Below are positions 46,333-58,700 of a DNA stretch of 64,000 nt, one piece after another (the stretch's first letter is position 1; every line of letters starts with the position of its first letter). Below the pieces are notes generated by a model. It did no database searches. It worked only from the letters and a program-made list of their open reading frames with translations, and was not told the DNA's origin. The stretch comes from Macquaria australasica (taxonomy: Eukaryota > Chordata > Actinopteri > Centrarchiformes > Percichthyidae): positions 1,425,899-1,489,898 of the forward strand of contig SEMN01000088.1 of NCBI GenBank assembly GCA_005408345.1, read 5' to 3'. The translations under genes were made by a program, and so were the position numbers.

Positions 46333-49300
46333 CTGAAACAACACATTTCATATTCAGACAGAGTTCATTATTACATTTAGAGTCCAATGTAGTGGTTTGG
46401 TGATAGATTGCTGCAATAATGGACAGTGTGATGGCAGTTTGATTATTTTATTGTGTGAGTTGATCTAATATGGTTGACTATGAGAAGGCCACTGTGTAAA
46501 TTTGACATGTCAGCTTTCACTTAAAGGAATAGTTCATCAGTTTGGGAAAGACTTGGCTTGGCGGAGAGTTAGATGAGATGATTGATTATCATAAGCTTAG
46601 CTTATCTTAGCACAAAGACTGGAAACAAGTGGAAACAGCTAGCCTGGCTCTGTCCAAAGTAACAAAATCCACCTACCAGCACCTCTGAAGCTCACTACTT
46701 AACATGTTGTGTTTCGTTTGTTTAAACTGCACAAAAACTGAAATGCAAAAACAACATTTTGACATTTTGACAGTAAGTTCCTGGAGTTTCTGCTGGTTGC
46801 CTGGCAACTGCTCAGAGCCAAGAAGTAGAGTTAGCTGCTAGCATGGCTGAAAATATGAAATAAAAGTTTACTTTTGCTGTCTCTTCCTTTCTGGTCCGGA
46901 GAAGGTAATGCTAGCAAAGCTTTGGTGACAAACACAATATTACGTCAAGCAACAAGCCAATCTTTAACACACGTTACCTGACTAATGTTAGCAATGTTAA
47001 GTTTAGAGTTAAGTTGGACCCTTCTTTATGTTTTTCACATCTCGCTAATGCTAAAATGCTAATGTTAGTGTCAAATGTTGTCATAAAAAACTCAAGGTAA
47101 AGATATATTTACCCAGTACTTATAGCATCAGTCTTATGCTGCAGCCAGTTCAAACCCAAAAAAAGCTTGTTCTTTTCTTGGTGGGAATTTAGCGTATGAG
47201 TGAATAACAACATCTATAGCCAATAGGATTTTACTGTGAAAAATGTATAATAAAAATGTATTTTTATAGGTAGTTGCAGCTTATAAAGTTGCAGGAAAAG
47301 CAGGTTACATCTCCTTTATAAGCTACTGTGTATCTCTCCACAGTTGCTGTTACAGTTACAGGTCCTTGATTTACATGGACACGTCACTGTGCCCAAAAGA
47401 AATTCTTTATTTTGGTCTGATTTGTCAAAATACTGGCACTTTTCTGTGAACATCATTTACACATCTCACTCAATCTGATTTGGTGCTGCTTGGATGAACT
47501 TTGGTTCAGAAATCCCCAGCCGGAATTACAATATGTGGTTCTCTCTTGGATCTGAGTCCAGTTTCTGGGGTTTTGGGGTCACCCCAAAAAAACGTCACAG
47601 AGGGTGATTTTTCACTGACCTTTATGTCGTCTGTGGTTACGAGTTTGTTTGGTCGGTCAAAACCAACTCATGTGACACCACGAATATATTCCTCTTTTTT
47701 TGCCCTTTAGATTTAAAGTTATTGTCAAATGACAGATTGGATGACGTTTTGTATTCAGTTCTCATGATAATGTGGTGAAAGAGAGTGGAAAATGTGTGGT
47801 TTAGAAGAGGAAGGGGGATTTTCATGGGTAGTATTGTGTCATATGGTCAATGAGTCTTGCCTGCTGTGAGAAACTGTGTCCGAGGAGGTAAAGGTGGAAT
47901 GTCGGCTTTAAGGTTGCTCTCCTGGTATGTGTTGCTCCTGAGATGTTGAGAAGAGAAATTAATGATAAAGAGTTAGAGGAGAAGATTGATACCACTCGCA
48001 TATCTGTTAGTTGAATATGAAGCTACAGCAGCCAGTTAGCTTAGCTTAGCTTAGCTTAGCACAAAGACTGAAAACAAGGGGGAAACAGCTAGCCTGGCTC
48101 TGTCCAAAGCTAACAAAATCCACCTACCAACTCCTTTAAAGCTCACTGCTTAACATGTTATATCTTGTGTGTTTAAACGGTACAATAACAGAAGTGTAAA
48201 AACAAGAATTTGCCGTTTTAAGGGGGGTTATATGCCAGACTTTTTCCTGACCAGGCACAGTAACTTCCTCAGCTGATAGTGTGACTGAAAATGTATAAAA
48301 GACAGCAAAGTGTTGTACTCTTATGCAAAAAACTAAGCGTAAAAGCGGGGGGTTATGTGCCAAACTCATCTTTGCCGGTCAAGAAATAGTCAGACACATA
48401 GTCCAATATATAATGGAGTTTGGTATCAATCTTTTCATCTAACTCTCAGCAAGAAAGGGGACAAGTGTATCTCCTTAAATGTGGAACTGTTTTTACCTTT
48501 TTTACAGTACACTAACATCCAACAATCATGAGAAAATCCATCTATTCAATATCAAATGTGAGAAATATCCAGTACAGTATATATTTATTACTTGATATTG
48601 AAGTCAGATCTTCTGTGAAGCTGTGAGATTTTGTGTTTGCCTGTGGAAAAACAAAATAACATGCAGTTCAATTTAAGCTACAGGAAGAAGAAAACTCTTT
48701 AATAAAATGTAAAACACTTGATGTCAAATCTTCGAGCATTATGTGAGACCAGAGGGCCATTATTTTGGTGAGTTTATTAACAGCTCAGCAGGAGTATGAT
48801 GCAGGATTACGTTGTTACAAATGAGGACAAAAATAAATGCAGACCATCTAAGACCATATATTAAGATTTACTTGACATTGTGAGGCAATAGACACACATT
48901 TGCACATTGACTGTTACTTTAAATCGTATATTTATATCTACATTTATATACATACAGCATTCGTGTTTTTATATATACAATCTTCTTTTATCAGCTGTGT
49001 TATATTTTGTTCCCTTTATTTGCTCTGTGTTTATCCATACCCTAAACCATCACCGAGCCCCCTCTCTTTGCTGCTGCAGCCCAGTTTTCCTACAGGGATC
49101 ATTAAATTTTCATCTAAGCTAATCAAATCCAGAGGGTGCCCCTAATAATAGCAATTCATACAATTATAATAGTTTTTTTCTGCTTTGCAATGAACCCCTC
49201 AGAGCAATTCTTTCACAGTCAGTTATGGTTTGGTTTCCCTTCCTGTTCTGGTTTTTTATTTGTGGAAATAAGGTATATCGGTTTTTCAGTTAACTGGAAA

Positions 49301-50667
49301 AACAGGTAGTTATTGATACAGAAAATGAAACTAATGTCTACTGCTCACTTTTCAACTTTTACATAAAATTCCTCATGAACACGACGACCTAATAAGGGTT
49401 GAAAAGTGGCTGATGACATAATGCTGCTGTTCTACCGGCCTGTGGTGGAAAGTAATAAAGTACATTTACTCAATTTCATGTTACTTTATACTTCTACTTC
49501 ACTACAGTTCCGGTGGAAATATTGTACTTTTTACTTCACTACATTTTTTGACAGCTTTAGTTACTTTACAGATTAAGATTTTACATCATCTTCAAACTAT
49601 CCAAAAATAGTTAAAATTAGCTCCACTTTGGCCAACTACAACAGTAAAATACTACTTACACATTAATGGATCAGTAATGCTGATCATATAATATAATATA
49701 TAATAATTAAACACTCACAGGGACCATTTTTCTACAATATTAGTACTTTAACTTTTGTTTTTGCTGGTAATACTTGCATACTTTTACTTACATGAGATTT
49801 TCAATGCAGGACCTGGACTTATAATGGAGCATTTTTATATTACAGTATTGCAAAATGATTAGAATATTTCCTTCACCATTGCTACTGACTTATGGCACTC
49901 ATGTTTCACTGACTGTCATCACTTCCCACCGACACATGCCACTGAAGATTATAATGCGCTGCTGGTTTGTGCAGCTTATTAATGACTTGTCACCCTTGTT
50001 TCACTCGCAGATAGGCTACCACTGTCCACCAGCATATAATGATTATACTGGAAAATAGGCAGTGGTGGAAGAAGTATTAAGATATTTTACTTAAATAAAA
50101 GCAGCAATACTACAGTGTAAAAATACTCTGTTAAGTGTAAAAGTCCTGCATTTAAAATCTTAAGTAAAAGTACAAAAGTATTAGCATTAAAATATACTTA
50201 TAGTAGCAAAAGTAGAAGTACTCATTATGCAGAACGGCCCATTTCAGAATCATCTTTCATTACTGGATTATAATTAATGATTCATTAATGTGTACAGCAC
50301 TTTAATGTTGCAGACTGTCACACACCCACTCAAACTCTGTTTTAAACATTCATTACATAATGTTTTGCCACTTGGCTTTCCTTAAGATCATCAGCTTGTA
50401 TTCATAGCATTTCTGTTGTAATACAGAGTGTGTGCGAAAGAACAGGAAAAAGAAGTAAACATTTTTGTTACGACATGCAAATGATGCCACTTCCAGTAAC
50501 TCTAATAGATGTGTTGAGCAGAGATTCAACCTACCTCTTCTGGATATGCACTTATTGATGAGAAGGAAGATGAGGCTGATCACCACACCCACAAAAATCA
50601 TCCCAGCTATCACCCATAACCACATGTATTTGCGCAAAAGATCCATGGGAACTCTGCTCGACGCCAT
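46028..50667 (-). CDS. scimp: SCIMP-like transmembrane adaptor (gene-level entry, 2 exons)
   Basis: SCIMP is a palmitoylated transmembrane adaptor of antigen-presenting cells that scaffolds Lyn, Grb2, Csk and SLP65/SLP76. Exons 50667-50535 and 46332-46028 join at phase 1 to give 145 residues, the length I recall for human SCIMP. A short N-terminus precedes one TM helix (about residues 15-37) and a juxtamembrane Cys40 that could be palmitoylated (NKCISRR). Ten cytosolic tyrosines follow: SYENL (YxN, Grb2-type), DYEQS repeats, YVKM (YxxM, PI3K p85-type), a PPPPP SH3 ligand, and two acidic EDYDD motifs like the SLP-binding site of SCIMP. The neighbour rabep1 matches the human SCIMP-RABEP1 order. 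Alternatives are LAT/LAT2-type adaptors. Extra phase-1 exons could exist in the intron. Confidence 0.65.
46207..46299. repeat. 21-bp coding tandem repeat (DYEQSMP unit)
   Basis: Tandem 21-bp units encode a heptapeptide DYEQSxP/H. There are three near-identical central copies and a diverged copy on each side. Each unit adds one tyrosine without shifting the frame. Confidence 0.85.
46522..46770 (+). repeat. MITE copy, 'AAGGAATAGTT' family, 3'-truncated
   Basis: Starts TTAAAGGAATAGTTCATCAG and contains AACAGCTAGCCTGGCTCTGTCCAAAG and CACCTACCAGCACCTCTGAAG. The right terminal repeat is not found. Confidence 0.55.
47975..48500 (+). repeat. MITE copy, 'AAGGAATAGTT' family, with AGCTT expansion
   Basis: Contains GAGAAGATTGATACCACTCG, a tandem AGCTT run (about 48038-48060), AACAGCTAGCCTGGCTCTG, and a right end TTTTCATCTAACTCTCAGCAAG to GTGGAACTG. 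It is longer than the copy at 9480. Confidence 0.55.
49441..49860 (-). repeat. 'ggtggaagaagtact' family copy
   Basis: Begins GTGGTGGAAAGTAATAAAGTAC and contains ACTTCACTACAGTTCCGGTGG, AATAGTTAAAATTAGCTCCAC and TACTTTTACTTACATGAG in family order. The right terminus is degraded. Confidence 0.55.
50060..50322 (+). repeat. 'ggtggaagaagtact' family copy, opposite orientation
   Basis: Begins GCAGTGGTGGAAGAAGTATT and runs through ACTCTGTTAAGTGTAAAAGTCCTGC and CGGCCCATTTCAGAATCATC to about 50322. It lies about 200 bp downstream of scimp-like exon 1, in inverted orientation to the copy at 49441. Confidence 0.55.
50535..50667 (-). CDS. scimp: scimp-like coding exon 1 (TM segment)
   Basis: Encodes MASSRVPMDLLRKYMW, then the hydrophobic helix and INKCISRR, 44 codons plus one base. 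The donor is AGAAGAG|GTAGGT. A second in-frame ATG (Met8, CCCATGG) could also serve as start. The first was taken as the most upstream in the open frame. The short N-terminus without a signal peptide fits a type III single-pass adaptor. Confidence 0.65.
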
Positions 50668-52576
50668 AGATGATTAAAGAGGAAAAGAAAAGTACATTAA
50701 AGTCAAAAAACTCACACTTCACAACAGGAAAACATCTGAGTTGCTGCTTTTTAGTATACAGCACTGTGGATCGGAAAGAAGACCATTCACCACTTCCCTT
50801 TTTTGTGTGTTGACTAAGTCTTAAGGTTATTTTGGTATTTACGTTAGCATTCTGAGAATCAGCAAGCCTCTTGACAATCTCTAGGGACTTTTTTCTTGTG
50901 AAGAAGTCCACCTCCTGCACTGGCAGCGCAATCACAAAAGTGTGATATACCTTTTGTTCTGCGCTGAGACGTTTACAGGGTGTCTGCACTTGACGTGAAC
51001 TTGAAAGGGGAAGGCAGTTTTCAAATTACATGTTTATGTCAGCTTGAAAGACGTATTTATGTTCCTGTATCTCTATGAACAGAACGATATAAATGCTCTT
51101 CTTTCTGTTTATCTGCATGCCCCATATCCTCTCTTTGCAACAGCTTCCTGCCAACTCCCAACTAAACAACAGCAGTCTGACAAAAACTGCTGATTCAGAC
51201 TTGCTGAATATTATAATATATGATATTTTTTTAACACAGGTATGCACATAAAAGTGTTCAATTATTTTCTTCAGTGTCAAGTGACTTTTATATTTGAAGT
51301 TATGCCCAATCTTTACTACTCTACTTTTTATACTAACTTCTCTTTTATGCACTTATCTTAAATAACAATATGATGATGTTTATTATTAATAATTTGATAA
51401 TTTACCCGGATCTTTAGGATTCATTGAAGTCCAAAATGTTAATTTATCGTACATCAACTTCTTCTTTCCAAATACTCAGAATACGCCTTACCTTCTCAGA
51501 GAACAGCTGATGGCTTCACGGCTGGGTTAAATTCGGGTGAAGATCTCAGTAAATGGATGATAAAAGTGGATGGCGAGATATGACAAGAGCCATCATGTAT
51601 TGTATTTGCATGACAGTTTCTAATTTTCTTAGTAACCAAAGAAACTTGAAGGCTCAGACTGCACTACCCCCCTCCCACCCTCTGCCATGCTCCAGTGACT
51701 ACAGCATGTGTGTGTGTTAGTGTGTGTGTGTGGGAGAGTCAGACAAGCATACCAAATGTATACATCTGTGTGAAGACTCAAAGTGCGCGCTGAAAAAAAT
51801 TGTGATGCCGTTGTGGGAGATGATACTCCTCACTTAGTCTATCTCATCTATGATATTAAAGATGTCAGAACCAATATTTTGTACATAGATTTTCTATTGA
51901 GCACAGCCAGTGTTGTCAATGTCTTGTGACAGTTTATGTCAAAGACAGAATAGAACATAACATTTATTTCCGAGTCTTTATAGTTTCAGTTCCTCTTAAG
52001 TTAGCATTATGTTACAGTGGTTTTATCACCTTATAGTCTTAGGAAATTAGATAAAAATGTGTTTTCTTGTTCAGCTGTTTCATTAACTGTTTCTGTGTCA
52101 AAAAAAAAAGGAGGAACTTGAATGTGGAACTTCATACTTTCTCTAAAAAAAAAACAAGTCAGTGTAAAATGATTTTATTTTGAAAGGTGACGTTAGCCAA
52201 CTTTAGTTAAAATTGTTACCGGAAATAGGCAGTTTGTCACCAAAATATCAGCGCAAAATTGTAAATCGTGAGAAACGATTAGCACGTGGCTACGCAACGT
52301 TAGCACTGACCTTAAAATTGCCACTCCGTACTTTGTCGTGCTGTTTAAAAACGTCTGCTTAAAAACTGGCACCTTTTAGGCGCCGCCGAGTGGCGACGAC
52401 GCGGATTTTATTCTGAAAGTTCAACCGGAAAGCGCACTCCTGCCCCTCGCCAGCTTAACGGCAGTTGCGATGTTAGCCTGCTGTCTTGGACGCTCCTAGC
52501 GCTCATCCCGCTTCCCTGGTAGTTGCCTCAAGCCCCCCCCCACCCCTCCCCACCTACCCCCCCACCTCAGGAAACC
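50668..52576. other. Divergent intergenic interval between scimp-like and rabep1 starts
   Basis: About 1.9 kb separates the two start codons on opposite strands. It must contain both 5' UTRs and promoters, unless further non-coding first exons exist. The left part is AT-rich with a (TG)n tract near 51708-51732. The right end becomes CpG-rich. Confidence 0.5.
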
Positions 52577-52760
52577 ATGGCCGAGCAGGCCCCGGGACCC
52601 CCTCTGTCGTCCCAACATGACGGTAAATGCGGTGTGTTTGTGGAGTTTTGCGGTGGGAGCGCCGAAGCGAGCGGCCTCCGCATCCCTGACAGCGTTAGCC
52701 TGTTAGCATCATCAGGGCGACGTGTCACTGGCTTATATTGGCCGCTTAACGCTACGCAGT
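52380..52760 (+). promoter_or_regulatory. rabep1: CpG-rich promoter region of rabep1
   Basis: CpG dinucleotides are dense (for example CGCCGCCGAGTGGCGACGACGCGG) compared with the AT-rich flanks. The segment spans the presumed 5' UTR, first coding exon and start of intron 1. No TATA box was identified, consistent with a housekeeping CpG-island promoter. The boundary is approximate. Confidence 0.5.
52577..52622 (+). CDS. rabep1: rabep1 coding exon 1
   Basis: Encodes MAEQAPGPPLSSQHD plus one base. The start has context ACCATGG and the donor is GACG|GTAAAT. The residue composition matches the short Pro/Ala/Gln N-terminus of mammalian rabaptin-5. Confidence 0.85.
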
Positions 52761-55700
52761 TGGTGCAGTTACGACTATCGACTTGAACTAATTTGCGGGA
52801 GGTTGCTAAAGCTTTGTGTCGCTGAATAGGAGCTGCGTGTTGTTGCATTGTAATGTAACCAAGCTAACGTTGTTTTCTCTCCACTATTCTTTTAACCCAG
52901 TTAGCTCGTAGCTTCGGCTAGTCTGACCAGTTCGATCTAAAGGTCGGCACTGGCCTCTGTTAGCCCGGCCCAGCCGTGTCAGTCTTTAATACGGGTCATA
53001 TGGGTCTTATCAGCCCATTACGACGTGCTGTGTATGGCCTGGACACTCGGGGTGGGTGGGTGGGGGGGTTGGACCACAATGCAGGAGGTTGGTTGATCCT
53101 GCAGGAGGTTTCTCCCTCTGGTTCTCAAACAGGGGCCCGGGGACCATCCCACAATGCAGGAGGTTGGTTGATCCTGCAGGAGGTTTCTCCCTCTGGTTCT
53201 CAAACAGGGGCCCGGGGACCATCCCACAATGCAGGAGGTTGGTTGATCCTGCAGGAGGTTTCTCCCTCTGGTTCTCAAACAGGGGTCCGGGGACCATCCC
53301 ACAATGCAGGAGGTTGGTTGATCCTGCAGGAGGTTTCTCCCTCTGGTTCTCAAACAGGGGCCCGGGGACCATCCCACAATGCAGGAGGTTGGTTGATCCT
53401 GCAGGAGGTTTCTCCCTCTGGTTCTCAAACAGGGGCCCGGGGACCATCCCACAATGCAGGAGGTTGGTTGATCCTGCAGGAGGTTTCTCCCTCTGGTTCT
53501 CAAACAGGGGTCCGGGGACCATCCCACAATGCAGGAGGTTGGTTGATCCTGCAGGAGGTTTCTCCCTCTGGTTCTCAAACAGGGGCCCGGGGACCATCCC
53601 ACAATGCAGGAGGTTGGTTGATCCTGCAGGAGGTTTCTCCCTCTGGTTCTCAAACAGGGGCCCGGGGACCATCCCACAATGCAGGAGGTTGGTTGATCCT
53701 GCAGGAGGTTTCTCCCTCTGGTTCTCAAACAGGGGTCCGGGGACCATCCCGGGATCCTGCAGGGAATATATGCTGTAGCTTTTTTAAGCGAGTGCAAATT
53801 CAGTCGTGCAAGATTTTATTTTGTGGAACAGTCACACCTGCCAGATAACAATTTCTGGTTGGTCGTCAGTCGCTGCTACAATTCGTGCCCATAAATATAG
53901 TTGATATAAGCAGCTGTGGAAGTTCAGGTGGCAGTAAGATGTTTAAGAATTATTATTTTGTTCATATCTAGCTTTACCTCCAGCGCTACTGCAGCAAAGA
54001 TCTGTCCATATGCATTACTGGGTCTCGGCTTCATCCTGCAATTTCGCTGCTGTGGAAACCTGAGAGAACCACGAAATAATGTGATTTACTGGTGGCTTTT
54101 TCAGGACTGCTACAGGCATTAGAAAGCACCCTCCGGCAGCCGCTTTTTGTTTGCTGGTGTCAGGGCTTTGCAAAACACGTTCATGCCATGTACAATTCCT
54201 CCATTTGGTCATTTGAGCGAGTCCCATCCAGTGGAGTGTCAATGATACGTATGGTTTAGTATAGAGCCGGTATATAATCACTTCAACCTTGATGAACCTA
54301 AAGCACCAGACCCTCAACATGTTCTGCAATCCCTCACATCAACACCTCTTACTTAAATTTAAATGAAAAATATTTGGAAACGGCGCTTGTTATGTTAATG
54401 GTTTTAACACAGTGTAATACAGCTTATGATGATGCATTTGATTAATGGTCTTTATAAAGATCTTTTTTTTTTTTGGGAATGTTTATTGCGTCTATAAATA
54501 TAGGACGAGGCAAGAGTTGCTTTTAAGACAACTGCTAAAACGATTTAGTTAAACTATATGTAAAAGTATCAGATAGGTGGAGACTGTTTAGATCAGTGTC
54601 AAGTTTCTAAGACGATCTGAGTTAGACTGTGTGTGGATGCATTTTTGTTTTTTCTTTATTTTCTTTCTTTTTCATTTGTTTTCATGAATTTTTTCCCCCC
54701 TGAAATTATCTGTCTGTCAATATATTGTCAATAGTATCAATATATGCTTGTGCCGTTCTGTGTGAACGGTGTAAAACTAATCATAACATAATAAAAAAGT
54801 TGGTCAGGCTTGCATAGTTTTCTTTATTTTCTTTATTATTATACTTCAGATGCTCAGAGGTAAAGTCAGTTCTTGAAAACAGTATTTCCAATAGTGTGTA
54901 CATCGGCCCTGTTTATATGTAACATGCTCTAATTATCTCTGAAGCCTCTTTTCTTGTACTTTTGTGTCCCAGGCCGCTTTTATTTGGTTTGTTCATTAAT
55001 AATAAGCTTCAGCATACTGATTCTAGGTGTTGCCACATTTGTGTGACTGCTGGAAAGTGGGGTGAGACTGAGCTTCGTCCGTATGTGTGTCTTAGTTGAA
55101 TTGGTGTTGATTGTGTGTTGGTTAGTGACTGGCTTTGTTTACATAGAGATTCATGTGATCTTTGTGGATTCCTAAACTGAATGACTGAGTTTCTCATACC
55201 AAGACAGACAGTGTGTCAAGTCAACAGAAGTTTGTTTGGTAGCCATTACTTTGAAACCACAGAAGCAAAGCGTGGCTGTGTTTTGAGTTAAAGTAAGTTG
55301 TGAAAGGGCTTAACGTACTGTATGCTGAAAATTCACCAAGAAGCCCACGTGAATATATGTTGAGCTTATGTGGTGATGGAATTTCTGCTTTAGAGTTTGT
55401 TCAGCTATCACATGATCGTGGTGGAGTTGTGCTGAACCGCCCTGCTGCTTGTGCTAGTAAATGTTTCCATTCGCCTGTCTGTGTTTGAGGCTATCATCTT
55501 CTCTGTCCTCGGTCTGCTGGTTTTTAATAAGAAAAGAAATAAATAAGAGTTAAGCAGCTCTAGATGTAGGGAAAACTCTGTGACTTCAAGCCAGTTTGGA
55601 AGACTTGTTAATTAGTTTAGGCTTTGGATTAATAGAAGAAAAATAAAAGTTTGCCATACAATAAATAGTCATGCTTTATGCTAAGTGACAAATATATTTT

Positions 55701-58700
55701 TATCTAAATCTTAAGTATTTGTTTTGGAAGACTAATAAGAGATATGTATGTAATCAACAGTGGATTAATTGCAGCCCTGTGTGTTTTTTCTGTTTTACTC
55801 TCCGTCGTCCAGAGGTGCTCCAGCAGCGAGTGGCAGCTCTGGAGCAGGAGAGGGCCGAGTTCATCAAACTCAAGCAGCAGCTGGAGGCCGAGTTCAACCA
55901 GAAGCGAGCCAAGTTCAAAGAGCTCTACCTGTCCAAGGAAGGTAAGGATCCCATAATGGTGCAAGCTCACTGGAACTGTAGCTATACTGTAGCTTCCTTT
56001 TCTAGATAAATAATTAATGCGAGTGTCTCTATCTGAAGTACTGATAATGTACATCTAAACCTATGCAATAACACAATACACCATGCCACACAAGGCCTTT
56101 CCCCCTTCTCCTGGTTCCCCTCCTTTCTGTTCTTCCACATTTGCCTCCTCTTCCATCATTCATATCGTCATTGTTCCATCTTGTCCCTCCCCAGAGGAGC
56201 TGAAGAGGCAGACCGCAACCCTGGAGGGCACCCAGGTTGAGCTGAGCTCCGTCCAGGCCCAGCTGTCTCAGGCCCAGTCCGAGATGGAGACCATCAAAGC
56301 GGTGGCCACCGTGTCGGAAAACACCAAGCAGGAAGCCATCGACCAGGTCCGCAGCCAGTGGCAGGAGGAGGTGGCCTCACTGCAGGCCATCATGAAAGGT
56401 GAACTGAGCTGCTCCTACATGTACAGTGCAGTGAAAACCTCTATTCCTAATCATTTATTTTTATGTGCTCTGATTGGCTCTGATAGCATTATTAATGAAG
56501 TGCTCCACAGGCTGCCAGACAGAGAGCCAGACGAGGCTGATTTGATCTTCAGTGAAAAGTGTGCAAGAGAACTGACTGTTTCCATCAATAGTTGGCAAAA
56601 GCTATCTTAGCTGGTGTGAAATAAAAAAAAAAGTGTTTATTTGCAGTGTTGTATTTCTCTGATTAACATGCATCTTTATCACAGCGCTGCTAAATTCAAG
56701 TAGACAGTGGGAGCTGGTCGGTATTTGGGTGAGTGAAGAAAGCAGAGACTGAGACAGGAGGAGGGAGAACCAGAGAGACTTTTTGTTGGACATGGCATGA
56801 AGAGAGCAGAGAGGTGGCTGACTGTAGGAAGAGAGTGGCAGTGACACAGTTCACAGACACATCAGAAACGGACAAAACGGCAGTAACGGCCTGTGTCCAC
56901 ATAGCGTTTTTTGCTGGCAGGAGAGATGGGATGAAGCGCTTGTGCGGTGAGAGAAAATAACGCTGCACGTGGGTTTTGTTTCTATGACAACAATATCTTA
57001 ACGCTCCGTTAAGGGGGTGACTACACAGCTTGTTTTGTTAGTGAAATGTCTCAAAAACTATTGAATGGATTGCCATGAAATTTGGTCAGACATTTATGTT
57101 GCCCTCAGGATTAAGTGTAATAACTTCCCTTAACATTTTCTCTAGCGCCATCATCAGGTTTTACATTGTAGAATACTTTGGTTTATGACCAAATACGTGC
57201 AAAACTAATGACATTCCCGTCAGCCTCAGCTGTACTTGGTGTTTACTGCTAATTAGCTACTGTTAGCATGCTAACACACTAAAAGATTGTGAACATGGTA
57301 AAAATGATACCTGCTAAACATCACCATGTTAGCACTGTCATTGTGAGCATGTTAGCATTTAGCTTAAAGGACCGCTGTGCCTACGTACATCCTCAGAGAG
57401 CTGCTAGCATGGCTGAAGACTCTTGTTCTACCGACCTGCATTGTCAAAGTTGTCATGTCGCATAAATCCTGTAGTCCAACCTCTCAGTACATTAGCATGC
57501 CACAATCACATTGATATGGTGAAGAGAATTAATTTTACGTTGTTTTATTTTATTATTTCTATTGTAGCTGATGTTGGTTGCATATTAAAACCTCATAAAT
57601 TATTATAATTTTCAAGGCAAACAAGTGTTTTTCCCCTGAACAGAGTCACACTGTACTATCAGGACTTTAGCTCAAAATCTAAATATGAGAAAACTGGTGA
57701 ACGTGACAAGTTCTCTTAAATCACTCGTATTTGACACTTAAGAACGAACTTCTTGAAAAATAGTGCAAGTAAATTGTGTCTAGTAAATGTCTAGTGTCTA
57801 GTAATTTAGACACAACTACTATGATGAATCAGCTGTGCATGTTTGTACCTGACAAAGTAAAAAAGACTTTTCTATAACAGGTGCCCAAGCGTCTACGTGC
57901 CTATCTGAAGCGAATATTCAAGGAAAACTGAAAAGATCTTGAAATTAAAACGATTGGTTCACCAGTTTCAAAAATAATGTGCCTCATTTTTTCATTATCA
58001 AAAAACAAAAAACATTTCTAAGGTTTCATTCTTGACTAAATGATTTGTCATACGTATGTCCTTAGTTTCTTCTCTCTCATCCCGCAGAAACTGTGTGTGA
58101 GTATGAGGTCCAGTTCCACCAGCGTCTGGAGCAGGAGCGAGCCCAGTGGAACCAGTACCGGGAGGCAGTGGAGAGGGAACTGGGCGAGCTGAGACGCCGC
58201 CTCACCGAGGGCCAGGAGGAGGAGAACCTGGAGGACGAGATGAAAAAAGTAGGCTTTGTTTTCTGTTTTAATGTGGGAATTTCCTTGTATCTTGTCTGCT
58301 GTATGTGTATATGAAGCTGTAACATGCACCGTGCTCCACCACTGTACTCTGGAAACTTCATTTTTACAGAGCTTTTTGTTGTGAATTTTTTTTGTTGTAA
58401 TTTATGTATAGATCAGAATGTAAAATATTTTAATATTTTACAGGAAGAGAAAACAGAGATTTTGAAATATAGATACTCAAAATGGTTTTTGACAAATATC
58501 TAGCAGAAACCAACAGATTGATAAACAATTAAGACAGAGAAACAGTATTAGAGCTTGGAAAATGTATTTTTTATTTCACTCTGTCTTTAAGGAGTAATTT
58601 AACGGCCCCTGAAAATCTTGTTTTTGCTGACTTCTCAGCTTGCTGCAGCGATGTACAGGTGTACTCGAGGACACTGTGACATCACTGTTGGGTGTGGTTA

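Larger units (their letters stand above)
46333..50534 (-). other. scimp: scimp-like intron 1 (4.2 kb)
   Basis: Bounded by donor GTAGGT and acceptor TTTCAG. It contains MITE copies at 46522-46770 and 47975-48500 and 'ggtggaagaagtact' copies at 49441-49860 and 50060-50322. No additional tyrosine-motif exon was recognised, but a short phase-1 exon could be missed by eye. Confidence 0.6.

Noticed and set aside
45988..46380. Plus-strand 130-codon frame with repeated ACSARSP
   Set aside because: It is the antisense shadow of the 21-bp repeat in the scimp-like exon 2.
52976..53848. Long open frames of 240-290 codons on both strands over the minisatellite
   Set aside because: They exist only because the 75-bp unit is a multiple of three and lacks stops. 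The frames overlap on both strands, lie in rabep1 intron 1 and encode pure 25-residue repeats.
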